A stretch of 45,593 nucleotides of DNA from Cyanobacteria bacterium CYA. GTDB taxonomy: Bacteria > Planctomycetota > Phycisphaerae > Phycisphaerales > UBA1924. The notes under the pieces are model-generated. The model made no database searches. It saw only the letters and a program-made list of their open reading frames with translations, and was not told the origin of the DNA. Numbering within the stretch: the stretch's first letter is position 1; every line of letters starts with the position of its first letter. A program made the translations under genes and the position numbers. Location: the NCBI GenBank assembly GCA_008363215.1, contig RHKP01000025.1:1-45593 (forward strand). Reading direction: 5' to 3'. Positions 32,029 to 40,805 of this stretch are shown here, in pieces.

Positions 32029-34056
32029 ATGACGCCATCCGAGTCGCTTATCGAGCCCGGGACTGAACCGCGTCGGGGGCGATGGACACCGGATCCGGAG
32101 CCGTTCGACTGGCAGAGGTGGGTCAAGCAGTTCGAGGCTTCTCGGGGGCGCAAGGCGCGCATTCTTCACATCGGCAACGTGGCGAACAACGGGTACAACA
32201 ACGCGAAGGTGCTGGTGGAGGCGGGTTTCGATTGTGACGCACTGTGCTACGACTATTACCACATCATGGGGTGCCCGGAGTGGGAGGACGCCGATTTTTC
32301 GGGCATGGTCGAGGACCACTTCACGCCGAACTGGCGCGAGGTGGATCTGCGCGGTTTCCGGCGGCAGCGCTGGTTTGCGCAGGGCCCGCGCTACTGGGCG
32401 ATCGCGTATCTGCTGGCTCGGCGGAACGGGCGAGCGCGCAGCGCGTCAATCCTGTGGCGTGTGCTGTCGTTTCAGCAGTGGCTGATCTCCAAGCGGCGAA
32501 CCCGCTGGCTCCAGGGTTGCAGGTCGTTCGCCCGCTTCTGCGCGCGGCAGTATGAGAGGGCGCGTGCGGCCAAGCCGAAGACGCGGGAACTGCTCGAAAA
32601 GGGCGTGGCGTCGACGCTGGATCGAATCACCCGCCTGGCCGCGAGGGTGGCGCGTTTCTACCGTCGCCCGCGTGCGATGGTGCTGTGGCACGTGCGGCGT
32701 GTCCGGCATGTGGCGCAGGCCGGCTGGTCGTGGGGGTTACAGGTGGGTCTGGGATGGCCCTGGCCGTTCTCGACAATCTGGAGGGTGCTGCTGCACCTGC
32801 TGATGACGCCGGTGCTCGTGCTGGCGCTGCTGGCGCTGCTGGCGTGCATTCCGGTGGTTTTGCTTGACGCGATTGCACGGAAGATCGGACGGCGTGTGCG
32901 GCGGAGCCTGGCTCGGCCGATTTCCAGCGCCGTGCCGCGGCCGCTGCCGCGGCCGCTGTCGCTGTCGTTCCGCATGTCCCGCGCCTGGTCGGGCGTAAAG
33001 CACGGCATCTTCGCGATGTTTACGGGGGTCGATCCTCGTGATCTCGACACGCCCGCGTTCGAGGCCGAGTTTCAGTCTCGCTGTGCCGAGTTGATTGCCG
33101 ACTTTGACCGGCGTTTCCCGGATCGCCCGGACCGGCTGGTCATGCTCGACATGCTGCCGTATCGCAGCGTGTTGCCGCTGTGGAAGGAACTGTTCAGCCG
33201 CTATGACCTGGTCGAGGCCTATGCGACTGATCCGATTCTGGCGATGCTCACGGGGTACAAGCCGTGCGTCGCGTACGAGCACGGGACGATTCGCGACATA
33301 CCGTTTGCGGACAATCCGACGGCGCGCCTGACGGCGCTGGCGTATGCGCGCTGCGACGCGGTGGTGATCACCAACCCTGACTGCCGTGAGGCCGCCGACC
33401 GGCTGGGCGTGAAGAAGTTTGTGCCGATTCCGCACCTGATCGATCGGAAGTATTACGACCCGGGGATCGCCGACGACGGTCCGCTGCCGCCCGAGGTGTG
33501 CCCGCCGTACATCTTCAGCCCTGCGCGGCACGACTGGGACATCAAGGGGACGGACATTCTGATCCGGTCGTTTGCGGCCATTGCGCGCGAGTATCCGGAC
33601 CTGCAACTGGTGACGCCGTCGTGGGGCATGGACGTGCACCGCTCGCGTGAACTGATCGCTCAACTGGGGCTGAACGAGCGCGTGGCGATGATCGAGCCGC
33701 TGAACATCCACAACCTGATCCGCGTGACACGTGGCGCTCGGGCGCTTGTGGATCAGTTCCGTTTCGGGGTATTCGGTGGCATCGGCCCGACCGCGCTGGC
33801 GGTGGGCACGCCGCTGATCACGCACCTGGACCACGACAAGAGCGACTGGTGCATGGAGCCCCCGCCGTATTTTCAGGCCCACGACGTGGCGACATGCACG
33901 CAGGCACTGCGGGCGGCGCTGCAGTGTGACCCGGGTGCGCTGCGGGCCTCGCTGCGGGCGTGGATGCGTCGCAACTACTGGCACGGACAGGTGGTGGCAC
34001 GGCACGCGACGCTTTTTGCACGACTGATCGACCAGAAACCAAGGAGCACGCCATGA
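32029..34056 (+). CDS. GT4-like glycosyltransferase with internal basic and membrane-spanning insertion
   Basis: A 675-residue protein. Residues 42-110 start like a GT-B enzyme (KARILHIGNVANNGYNNAK). Residues about 130-330 are a highly basic helical insertion with one long hydrophobic stretch at 250-282 (VLLHLLMTPVLVLALLALLA), long enough for one or two membrane passes. The GT-B C-terminal half then follows: YEHGTIRDIPFADNP, YIFSPARHDWDIKGTDIL and FGVFGGIGPTALAVGTPLI, the donor-nucleotide loop. It likely transfers a sugar at the inner membrane. GTG at 32017 is an alternative start that overlaps the previous stop; the ATG at 32029 has no good ribosome site, so the exact start is uncertain. Confidence 0.75.
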   Translation: MTPSESLIEPGTEPRRGRWTPDPEPFDWQRWVKQFEASRGRKARILHIGNVANNGYNNAKVLVEAGFDCDALCYDYYHIMGCPEWEDADFSGMVEDHFTPNWREVDLRGFRRQRWFAQGPRYWAIAYLLARRNGRARSASILWRVLSFQQWLISKRRTRWLQGCRSFARFCARQYERARAAKPKTRELLEKGVASTLDRITRLAARVARFYRRPRAMVLWHVRRVRHVAQAGWSWGLQVGLGWPWPFSTIWRVLLHLLMTPVLVLALLALLACIPVVLLDAIARKIGRRVRRSLARPISSAVPRPLPRPLSLSFRMSRAWSGVKHGIFAMFTGVDPRDLDTPAFEAEFQSRCAELIADFDRRFPDRPDRLVMLDMLPYRSVLPLWKELFSRYDLVEAYATDPILAMLTGYKPCVAYEHGTIRDIPFADNPTARLTALAYARCDAVVITNPDCREAADRLGVKKFVPIPHLIDRKYYDPGIADDGPLPPEVCPPYIFSPARHDWDIKGTDILIRSFAAIAREYPDLQLVTPSWGMDVHRSRELIAQLGLNERVAMIEPLNIHNLIRVTRGARALVDQFRFGVFGGIGPTALAVGTPLITHLDHDKSDWCMEPPPYFQAHDVATCTQALRAALQCDPGALRASLRAWMRRNYWHGQVVARHATLFARLIDQKPRSTP

Positions 34057-35177
34057 AGCGCGACGCGCTCACCCTTCTCCGCGACCCGGTGACCAGGGCC
34101 CGACTCGAGATCGAAGTATTCGAGTCGCGCGGCGAGGAAATCATCGAGGCGCTGCTCACCAGCCCGACCGATTGGTACCCGGTCAGCGAAGGTGTGCCGC
34201 GGCTGCTCACCGGCGACGTGCGCGGCGACGACTCGGCTTTCCTCATGCGCCACCGCCTGCATGAACGTCTCGGCGTGCAGCAACGCTCCGTCGGCACCAG
34301 CACCCAGATCGAGACCAACAAGACCTTCTCGGACAAGTGGCGCCGCTTCCGCAACTACGGCTTCGAGGCCGGGCACCAGAAGTTCCTGGGCGGGTGGTTT
34401 GTCAAGAAGTTCGGGCTCGCGTCGCCTGACGAACTGCCCGGGTTTTACCGGCGATTCAAGAACATACTGGAGATCGGGCCCGGGTCGGGCTTCAACACGC
34501 GCTTCATGGCCGAGCACTGCGCGGGCACGGTGGTGTCGGTTGACATTTCCGAGGCGGCGAACACGACGTATGGCAACGTAGGGACGATGCCCAACGTGCA
34601 CGTGGTGCAGGCCGACTGCAACCTGGTGCCGAGCGAGGACGGGGTGTTCGATTTTGCCATCGCGGACGGGGTGCTGCATCACACGCCGAATACGCGGGCG
34701 GGCGTGGAGAACGTGCTGAGGAAGGTGCGTCCGGGCGGGCAGTTCTTTTTCTACGTGTACAAGCAGATGGGCGCGGCGCGGCGCTTCTGCGACCGGCACC
34801 TGCGCGAGCACCTTTCGCCGCTCGAGCCGGAGGCCTGCTACGCCGCGTGCGAAGGGATCACCGAACTGGGGCGTGAACTCTCCCGTCTGGACGCGACGGT
34901 GCGGCTGGAGAAGGGCATTCCGCTGCTGGGCATCCCACCCGGCGAGCACAACGTGCAGCGCCTGCTGTACTACAACTTTCTCAAGTGCTTCTGGAACGAG
35001 GCGTTCGACTGGGAGACCAACAACATGGTCAACTTCGACTGGTATCACCCGCACGACGCCTGGCAGCACACCGAGGAGGAGGTGCGCGGCTGGCTGTCCG
35101 ACTTCGGCGTGCGTGACTACGCGATTCACGACGCCAACCCCAACGGCATCTCGGTGCTGTTGCGCAAGCCCGGCTGA
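34053..35177 (+). CDS. class I SAM-dependent methyltransferase with Trm112-like N-terminus
   Basis: A 374-residue protein. The first 55 residues (LLRDPVTRARLEIEVFE, then DWYPVSEGVPRLL) resemble the Trm112-like leader that precedes many sugar methyltransferases, but lack its cysteines. The catalytic domain has motif I ILEIGPGSGFNTRFMAEH, the acidic strand VSVDIS, the FDFAIADGVLHHTPNTRAG block and LRKVRPGGQFFFYVYKQ. AAGGAG 6 bases upstream and a 4-base overlap with the glycosyltransferase gene fix the start. It probably methylates a sugar in the same glycan. Confidence 0.85.
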   Translation: MKRDALTLLRDPVTRARLEIEVFESRGEEIIEALLTSPTDWYPVSEGVPRLLTGDVRGDDSAFLMRHRLHERLGVQQRSVGTSTQIETNKTFSDKWRRFRNYGFEAGHQKFLGGWFVKKFGLASPDELPGFYRRFKNILEIGPGSGFNTRFMAEHCAGTVVSVDISEAANTTYGNVGTMPNVHVVQADCNLVPSEDGVFDFAIADGVLHHTPNTRAGVENVLRKVRPGGQFFFYVYKQMGAARRFCDRHLREHLSPLEPEACYAACEGITELGRELSRLDATVRLEKGIPLLGIPPGEHNVQRLLYYNFLKCFWNEAFDWETNNMVNFDWYHPHDAWQHTEEEVRGWLSDFGVRDYAIHDANPNGISVLLRKPG

Positions 35178-35185
35178 CCGAACCC

Positions 35186-36352
35186 ATGCGCCGCGTCCTG
35201 CGCACCATTGCGATCTGTCTGCTCAGCCTGCTGGTTGTGCCGCCGGCGATCGCGGCCGCAAAGACGCGTCGGCGCGGACGCTCGCTGCGCAGCCTGTGGG
35301 CGGTGCATCCGGTGCCGACGGTGCCGCTGAAGGCGCAGGCCGAGCGGAGCCTGGGGGTGGAGGTCGAGACGCTGGCCTTTGAGACCAACCGGCTGGTCGA
35401 TCGGTTCGACCACGTGCTGTCGCGGGGGAGGAATCGGTTGTGGCGCGGCGTGGCGGCCTTTGCGGCATTTGTGTGGGCTGTGCGGCGCTTCGACCGCCTG
35501 CACTTTTTCTTTGATCGCGGGCTTCTGCCGGGATTTCGTCCGCGCCGCTTCAACCCGATCGAACTCTGGGTGTACCGCGCGCTGGGCAAGCAGACTTTCT
35601 TCTGGGCGTACGGCGCCGACGTGCGCATGCGCAAATCTACGCTGGCTCTGCCGGCCCCCAACTGCTGCCTCCAGTGTCCGCACCCGGGGCGTTACTGCGT
35701 GTGTGATGACCGCGACGCCGAGCGATGCCAGCGCCGCATCGGGCGCACCGCCACCGCGACCTTCTCGCTCGGCGACATGAAGCGGTACACGCCAGGGAGC
35801 ATCAACGACCTGTTTTACTGGCCGATCGACCTGTCTGATGCATCGTTCGAGCCGGCGTACCCGGATGCGAGCGCGCAGGCTCCGCTGGTGGTTGTGCATG
35901 CGCCGAACCACCGCTTCTTCAAAGGGACGGACCATCTGCTGGGGGCGATAGAGCAACTCAGGGCCCGCGGGGTGGCGGTTGAACTTGACCTGATTGAGGG
36001 GTTGCCGCGTGACCAGGCTTTGCGCCGCTATCGGCGGGCCGACGTGGTGTTCGACCAGTGCCTGATCGGGTTTCACGGGTACTTTGCGCTGGAGGCGATG
36101 GGCATGGGCAAGCCCGTGCTGTGCTTCCTGCGCGATCCGCAGCGCGACGTGCTCGCGCCCGACGAGTGCCCCATCCTCAACATCCGCCCCCAGACCATCG
36201 CCGCGGCAATCGAACGGCTTGCCGGTGATCGGGCGTTGGTCCATCGACTCGGGCGACAGGGGCGCGCCTACGTCGAGCGTTACTACACTGTGGAGGCGTT
36301 CGCCCAACGGCTGGCCGAAACGTACACCCGGCTTGGAGTCTGCACCTTATGA
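35186..36352 (+). CDS. GT4-like glycosyltransferase with N-terminal helix and cysteine cluster
   Basis: A 388-residue protein that opens with a hydrophobic helix (ICLLSLLVVPPAIAAA, residues 10-25), unusual for a GT4 and likely a membrane anchor. The C-terminal GT-B half is clear: VVVHAPNHRFFKGTDHLLGA, VELDLIEGLPRDQALRRYRR and FHGYFALEAMGMGKPVLCF. Between the halves is a cysteine-rich insert, with C160, C161, C164, C171, C173 and C181 after AYGADVRMR. The same layout, with a similar but smaller cysteine set, recurs in the protein at 37226, so the two are paralogs. It overlaps the epimerase gene by 4 bases. Confidence 0.78.
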   Translation: MRRVLRTIAICLLSLLVVPPAIAAAKTRRRGRSLRSLWAVHPVPTVPLKAQAERSLGVEVETLAFETNRLVDRFDHVLSRGRNRLWRGVAAFAAFVWAVRRFDRLHFFFDRGLLPGFRPRRFNPIELWVYRALGKQTFFWAYGADVRMRKSTLALPAPNCCLQCPHPGRYCVCDDRDAERCQRRIGRTATATFSLGDMKRYTPGSINDLFYWPIDLSDASFEPAYPDASAQAPLVVVHAPNHRFFKGTDHLLGAIEQLRARGVAVELDLIEGLPRDQALRRYRRADVVFDQCLIGFHGYFALEAMGMGKPVLCFLRDPQRDVLAPDECPILNIRPQTIAAAIERLAGDRALVHRLGRQGRAYVERYYTVEAFAQRLAETYTRLGVCTL

Positions 36353-37236
36353 ACTCGGCCATCATCGGAGCGACGGGCTTTGTGGGCAGGCACCTGGCCG
36401 GAGAACTGTCAGGGCGCGGGCATTGCGCCGGGTACGACCTGCGTGCGGGCGAAGTCGGAGATGTTCACGTGGCCGCGTGTGACATCGCCCGGGAGGTTCC
36501 CACGCTGCCCCCCGGCACTGAGGCGGTGTTTTATCTGGCCCAGTTTCCGGGTTACCGCGATTTTCCGAAGGGCGGCGGCGACCTGTGGGGCGTCAACGTC
36601 GCCGGTGTGCTGCGAGCCGTCGAGGCCGCTCGCGCCGTGGGCGCCCGAGCGTTGATCTACGCCTCAACGGGCACCGTCTACGCGCCGACTTTTGACCCGA
36701 TGTGTGAATCAGCCCCCCTGCGGCGCGATCAGCCGTATGCCCTGTCCAAGGTGGCCGGTGAGGAAGCGCTGGCGCTGGTCGACCAGCCCAGGACGTGCTG
36801 CGTTCGGCTGTTCGGCGTGTTTGGGCCGCAACAGGCGACGATGCTCGTTCCGGGCATCACCAGCCGCATCCGTACGGGCAGCGCGATCATGATCGAGCCG
36901 CATCCGTCTGACCCGGGCGATTGCGACGGGCTGCGGATCAGCCTGACCGACGTGGGTGACGTGTGCGCGGGCATGATCGCGCTGGCGCGGCGCATGATCG
37001 ATGGGCTCGACGTCGCGCGTGTGGTGAACCTCGCTGCCCCTCGGGCGGTTTCGATTCGTCAAATCGGGCAGGCCATCGCCGGCACCCTCGGGCTGGAGGC
37101 ACGCTTCGAGATGGGCGCGAAACCACGTGCGGGCGACTACATCGCCGACATCACGCTGCTGCGCCGCATCATTGACATTTCCTTCACCAGGTTCGACGAC
37201 AGCATCGCCCGCACCCTGCTCGACCATGCCCGCTGA
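36349..37236 (+). CDS. NAD(P)-dependent nucleotide-sugar epimerase/dehydratase family protein
   Basis: A 295-residue extended short-chain dehydrogenase. The Rossmann glycines are in AIIGATGFVGRHLAGEL; the active site is YASTGTVYAPT with Y130 and K134 in QPYALSKVAGEEA; RLFGVFGPQQ is the usual downstream block; FARF-type helices close the domain. It should epimerise, reduce or dehydrate a nucleotide sugar that feeds the glycosyltransferases. The start overlaps the preceding stop by 4 bases and the stop overlaps the next gene by 11. Confidence 0.85.
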   Translation: MNSAIIGATGFVGRHLAGELSGRGHCAGYDLRAGEVGDVHVAACDIAREVPTLPPGTEAVFYLAQFPGYRDFPKGGGDLWGVNVAGVLRAVEAARAVGARALIYASTGTVYAPTFDPMCESAPLRRDQPYALSKVAGEEALALVDQPRTCCVRLFGVFGPQQATMLVPGITSRIRTGSAIMIEPHPSDPGDCDGLRISLTDVGDVCAGMIALARRMIDGLDVARVVNLAAPRAVSIRQIGQAIAGTLGLEARFEMGAKPRAGDYIADITLLRRIIDISFTRFDDSIARTLLDHAR

Positions 37237-38299
37237 ACGCCGACCCCTCCGCGTGCTTCACTGCCCGACCGACGTGGGCGGGCATCCTTGCGAACTCTCG
37301 CGGGGCGAACGGGCCATCGGCCTGGACAGCATCGTGGCTGTCACCTGGCGCGGCCCGTTTGACTATCCGGTCGATATCGATCTCGGGCTGGAAGGTGCGT
37401 CGCGTTTTCGACGGCTGATCGGGCGCGTGCAACTGTTTGCGCATGCCTTCGGTCGCTACGACGTGATTCACTTCAACTTCGGGCAGCGGTTCCTTCCCAC
37501 GGTCGGGCCGCTCTGCCTTGATTTGCCGCTGCTGCGGGCGGCCGGAGCGCGCATTTTCACGACGTTTCAGGGCTGTGACGCGAGACTGCCGACCAACTGT
37601 CCCGTGTGTTGTCATGGGAACGGGCGGTGTGCGCTCACACTTGCTCGCACGCGCCTGCGTGCCGCCCGCGCATCGGCCCGCTGGAGCGACCGCACGTTTG
37701 TCCTCAATCCTGATCTGCTGGACACCGTGCCGAAGGCTGTCTTCCTGCCGTATGCCCGGCTCGATCCGCGCACGGTGCCGCCGGTTTTCCCGGCGCCGCA
37801 CTCCGGCGCGCTCCGTGTGGCACATGCACCGACCAACCGGCTGGTCAAGGGGACGGAGGCCGCGCTCGATGCGGCGCGGCAACTGGGCGGGCTGGTCGAA
37901 CTGGACCTGATCGAAGGCGTCAGCAACGAACAGACGTTGCATCGGCTGGCGGCTGCCGACGTCGTGGTCGATCAACTGCGCCTGGGCTGGTACGGCGGAC
38001 TGGCGGCTGAATCGATGGCGCTGGGCAAGCCCGTCATCGCGTACATCGACCCGCGCGGGCGCGAGCGCATTCCGCGCGCGATGGCCGAGGAAATGCCGAT
38101 CATCTCGACCGATTCTTGCTCGCTGCTCGCAACCATCGAGCGTCTGGCAACGTCGGAGCGAGCGACCCTGCCCGATCGGGGACGGGCCTCGCGCCGGTTT
38201 GTCGAGCGGTGGCATGACCCGATGGCGATCGCGCGGTGGATGGCGCGGGTGTATGCCGACCCGAAGGCCGCTGACGCGGGGTTCGTGCCGGAAGGGTGA
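37226..38299 (+). CDS. GT4-like glycosyltransferase with cysteine cluster, paralog of the gene at 35186
   Basis: A 357-residue protein without a membrane helix. The GT-B start is PLRVLHCPTDVGGHPCELSR. The acceptor-side strand is YDVIHFNFGQRF. A cysteine set (C117, C125, C128, C129, C135) lies in FQGCDARLPTNCPVCCHGNG. The donor half reads RVAHAPTNRLVKGTEAALDA, VELDLIEGVSNEQTLHRLAA and WYGGLAAESMALGKPVIAY, closely matching the paralog at 35186. Together the two enzymes probably add successive or similar sugars. It is the last gene of the right arm; the ATG lies 11 bases inside the epimerase gene. Confidence 0.78.
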   Translation: MPAERRPLRVLHCPTDVGGHPCELSRGERAIGLDSIVAVTWRGPFDYPVDIDLGLEGASRFRRLIGRVQLFAHAFGRYDVIHFNFGQRFLPTVGPLCLDLPLLRAAGARIFTTFQGCDARLPTNCPVCCHGNGRCALTLARTRLRAARASARWSDRTFVLNPDLLDTVPKAVFLPYARLDPRTVPPVFPAPHSGALRVAHAPTNRLVKGTEAALDAARQLGGLVELDLIEGVSNEQTLHRLAAADVVVDQLRLGWYGGLAAESMALGKPVIAYIDPRGRERIPRAMAEEMPIISTDSCSLLATIERLATSERATLPDRGRASRRFVERWHDPMAIARWMARVYADPKAADAGFVPEG

Positions 38300-38576
38300 A
38301 CGGGCAGGGAAGCGAGTCTCAGCGAACCCGAAACGCCGGCGAGGAGGCCGGATGTCCCGGGGCAGGGGGCAGGCCCGGCACGAACGCACGAAGGTACGAG
38401 ACCAGGATGGTGTGCCCGGGATCGATTCTCCGATGCGTGATTCGTGCCGGAAACGTCCGTCATGGGACGTGGGCGGATCTTCGGCCGCGCGGCCCGGTGC
38501 GCTGGGCAGCCACTCGCAGACGATGTTGTCGGCAGGGTTCGGGTGAATCTCCTGTCGCTCGGGCCGGATGAGCCGA
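38300..38576. other. intergenic region after the glycan cluster
   Basis: About 277 bases without a supported gene. Short frames here lack ribosome sites. A perfect 6-bp inverted repeat (ACGTCC 38453 / GGACGT 38465) is the only structure noted. It separates the glycan cluster from the lipoprotein hydrolase unit. Confidence 0.4.
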
Positions 38577-38582
38577 TACGAT
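38577..38582 (+). promoter_or_regulatory. -10 element for a leaderless start at 38590
   Basis: TACGAT preceded by GCCGA lies 7 bases before the ATG at 38590, with no ribosome site between. An ATG at 38581 lies inside this hexamer, which argues for the later start. Confidence 0.45.
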
Positions 38583-38589
38583 GCATCGC

Positions 38590-39867
38590 ATGAAAGCAGG
38601 ACGCTGTTTCGGCATGTTGTGGGCAGGTGTGTTGGCGACGGGACTCATCGCCGGGTGTCTGCACATCCAGGAAGCGGTGCCGCTGCAACTCGAGCAGGAA
38701 TCAGGGACGTCGCCGACGCGAGAACCGGCGCCGCAGGACCGGGCGTCGATCTGGCCGCAACGGTGGTCGAAGAGCGAGGACGTGCGGGGTGCGATCATCC
38801 CGATGGAGGGCACGCTGCGCGACTGGGTGGGTGTGCGCCTGGGAGAAGATCACTATCTGCGAAGCGTGCCGGAGGATGCGAGCGATGCGGCGGCGGCGGC
38901 AAGGGTGGCGCGGATGGAAACCGGCTACCAATACGTGCTGGAAGGACCGGGCGCGTTCGTGTTTCGCAAGGCTGATCGCTCTCTGAAGGGACGACCGACC
39001 AGTTCGACGCCGGATGCGATGTTTCGCTTCGTGTCGGGGCGGCCGATGGGCAAGACCAACGGCGTCGAGGTGGTGATGATCGAGCGGACGTGGTTCGCGT
39101 ATTACGACGCAGCGAAAGCCGGAGAGAGGCGTGGACTGATCGTGATGGTGCCCGGGTTGTTCGGCGTGCCCGAACCGGTGAATGACCGGTTTGTGGAGTT
39201 GTGCGTGCAGGACGGCTGGGCGGTGCTGCGGATGCTGTCGCACCCGTCGCGGTTCACGGAGCGCACGCGGTTTCCGATCGACATTGCCGACATGGGGGCG
39301 TCGGCGCAGCGCATTGCCGACGAACTGGGGCAGCGTGCGGCCGAGGTCGCGTACGCAGCGCAGGCGGGGGTGCGTCACGTACACAAGATTCGTCCGCAGA
39401 TCGAGGACGAGCCGCACGTGCTGATCGGCATGAGCGGCGGTGCGATGGCCGGTCCGACGGGGGCGAACTTTCTGATGGTCAACGAGGAGAGCAACTACGC
39501 GGGGTGGGTGCAGGCGATCAACCTGGACTGGGGTGTGCCGTTCGATCGGCTGGCTGACGGGGACAAGCACCTGGCGGACCTGTCGAATGCGTACATGGAA
39601 CGTGCGCCGCTGGACGCGTATCACCTGGCAGCGCTGGTGCGTGGCAAGCCGGTGCTGGTGTTGCAGGCATCGGCGGACAAGGCGGTGCCGTCGCGGTTCG
39701 GCGACCAGTTGTGGGAACGCCTGGGGCAGCCGGAGCGGTGGAAGTTTGCGGCCGGTCACGAGTTGCTGTTTCTGACGCTGAACAACTTCACGCCTTCGAT
39801 ACTGAAGTGGCTGGACGAGCACGTGGGGGCTGAGAGTGCGCCGGCGGCGGACGGGGCGGGGGAATGA
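38590..39867 (+). CDS. alpha/beta-hydrolase-fold lipoprotein
   Basis: A 425-residue exported lipoprotein: signal MKAGRCFGMLWAGVLATGLI with lipobox IAGC (C23). Residues 30-180 are an N-terminal extension with an embedded beta domain. The hydrolase part begins at LIVMVPGLFGVPEPVN (oxyanion-hole strand); the nucleophile motif is LIGMSGGAMAG (S282), the acid is in LQASADKAVPS, and the histidine is in FAAGHELLFL. The triad is complete. It may be an esterase or lipase of the outer membrane or periplasm; the substrate is unknown. It overlaps the next gene by 4 bases. Confidence 0.75.
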   Translation: MKAGRCFGMLWAGVLATGLIAGCLHIQEAVPLQLEQESGTSPTREPAPQDRASIWPQRWSKSEDVRGAIIPMEGTLRDWVGVRLGEDHYLRSVPEDASDAAAAARVARMETGYQYVLEGPGAFVFRKADRSLKGRPTSSTPDAMFRFVSGRPMGKTNGVEVVMIERTWFAYYDAAKAGERRGLIVMVPGLFGVPEPVNDRFVELCVQDGWAVLRMLSHPSRFTERTRFPIDIADMGASAQRIADELGQRAAEVAYAAQAGVRHVHKIRPQIEDEPHVLIGMSGGAMAGPTGANFLMVNEESNYAGWVQAINLDWGVPFDRLADGDKHLADLSNAYMERAPLDAYHLAALVRGKPVLVLQASADKAVPSRFGDQLWERLGQPERWKFAAGHELLFLTLNNFTPSILKWLDEHVGAESAPAADGAGE

Positions 39868-40778
39868 GTTTCGTCGGCGTAGTCAGCCCGTATCATCTGA
39901 CGACGCGTGAGGCGCCGGCGATGGCGGCGTTGCTGCTGTGCGACCGGGTGGTGACGATGATGCCGGCGCCGGCGGGGGAAGGCGCGCGTTCGCAGGCCGA
40001 GCGACTGGCGGGGCAGGCGCCGCGTTATGCGCGGCTGGTCGAGTCGTGGAGTTGGAGTGTTCCCTTGTGGAACGAGGGCGTGCTGTCCGCCGAGATGAAC
40101 GGACTGTCGGTGAGTGAGGCGGTGTGGGAGGCGCACGCGGAGATCATGGCGCGGCCGGACTATGCGTTGATCCGCCCTCTGCTGGCTGAGTATCCCGATG
40201 AATCGAGTTATCTCCAGGTGTTGGCGCATGACCTGCTGCGCGGGGGACCGGATCCGGCGCTGACGATCCCGATGGCCGTGGGGCTGGATCGATTTGCGGG
40301 TCGGCACGAACTGGTGGTGGCGCGTGGGCATCCGGTGTCGCTGGCGCAGCGGCACGAGGAACGGCTGTGGAAGTCGCTGGCGACCGTGGCGCTGCCGGTG
40401 GTGTTGGAGGGGCGGGCCGAGCGGTTGCTGGAAGCGCGTGAGGAACTGGGCGCAGAGTTGGACGTATTGAGAGATGCGCTGAGCGAGGTGTGCGCGGGCA
40501 GCCGCGAGGCGGATGTGCGCGGGGCTGCGACGGCGTATCGGCGGGCGTTTGATCGCGTCGCGGCGGACCTGTGCGAACCGGACCCGGACGAGGTGCGCGT
40601 GGTGCTGGGCGAGGTGGCGCTGCGGATGGTGGAGATGCCCGGTGACGCGGCGCTGCTGGCGAGCGCGCGAGCGGCCGCGTCGATGTCACGCGAGCCGGCG
40701 CCGGCTCGCACGGGCGGAATCGCACTGGCGGGCGGAAAAACTGTGTCCATGATCATCCGCGTGCTCGGACGCCGGTAA
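39864..40778 (+). CDS. hypothetical protein
   Basis: A 304-residue soluble protein rich in Ala and Arg, mostly helical. It has no signal peptide or membrane segment. Stretches such as RARSQAERLAGQ-type helices and EERLWKSLATVALPVVLEGR do not match a family I know. It overlaps the stop of the lipoprotein hydrolase gene by 4 bases, so the two are co-translated; a cytoplasmic partner for an exported hydrolase is odd. The next gene follows after 27 bases. Confidence 0.6.
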   Translation: MSFVGVVSPYHLTTREAPAMAALLLCDRVVTMMPAPAGEGARSQAERLAGQAPRYARLVESWSWSVPLWNEGVLSAEMNGLSVSEAVWEAHAEIMARPDYALIRPLLAEYPDESSYLQVLAHDLLRGGPDPALTIPMAVGLDRFAGRHELVVARGHPVSLAQRHEERLWKSLATVALPVVLEGRAERLLEAREELGAELDVLRDALSEVCAGSREADVRGAATAYRRAFDRVAADLCEPDPDEVRVVLGEVALRMVEMPGDAALLASARAAASMSREPAPARTGGIALAGGKTVSMIIRVLGRR

Positions 40779-40805
40779 GAGAACTCATTGGCAAAGGAGG
40801 CTCCG

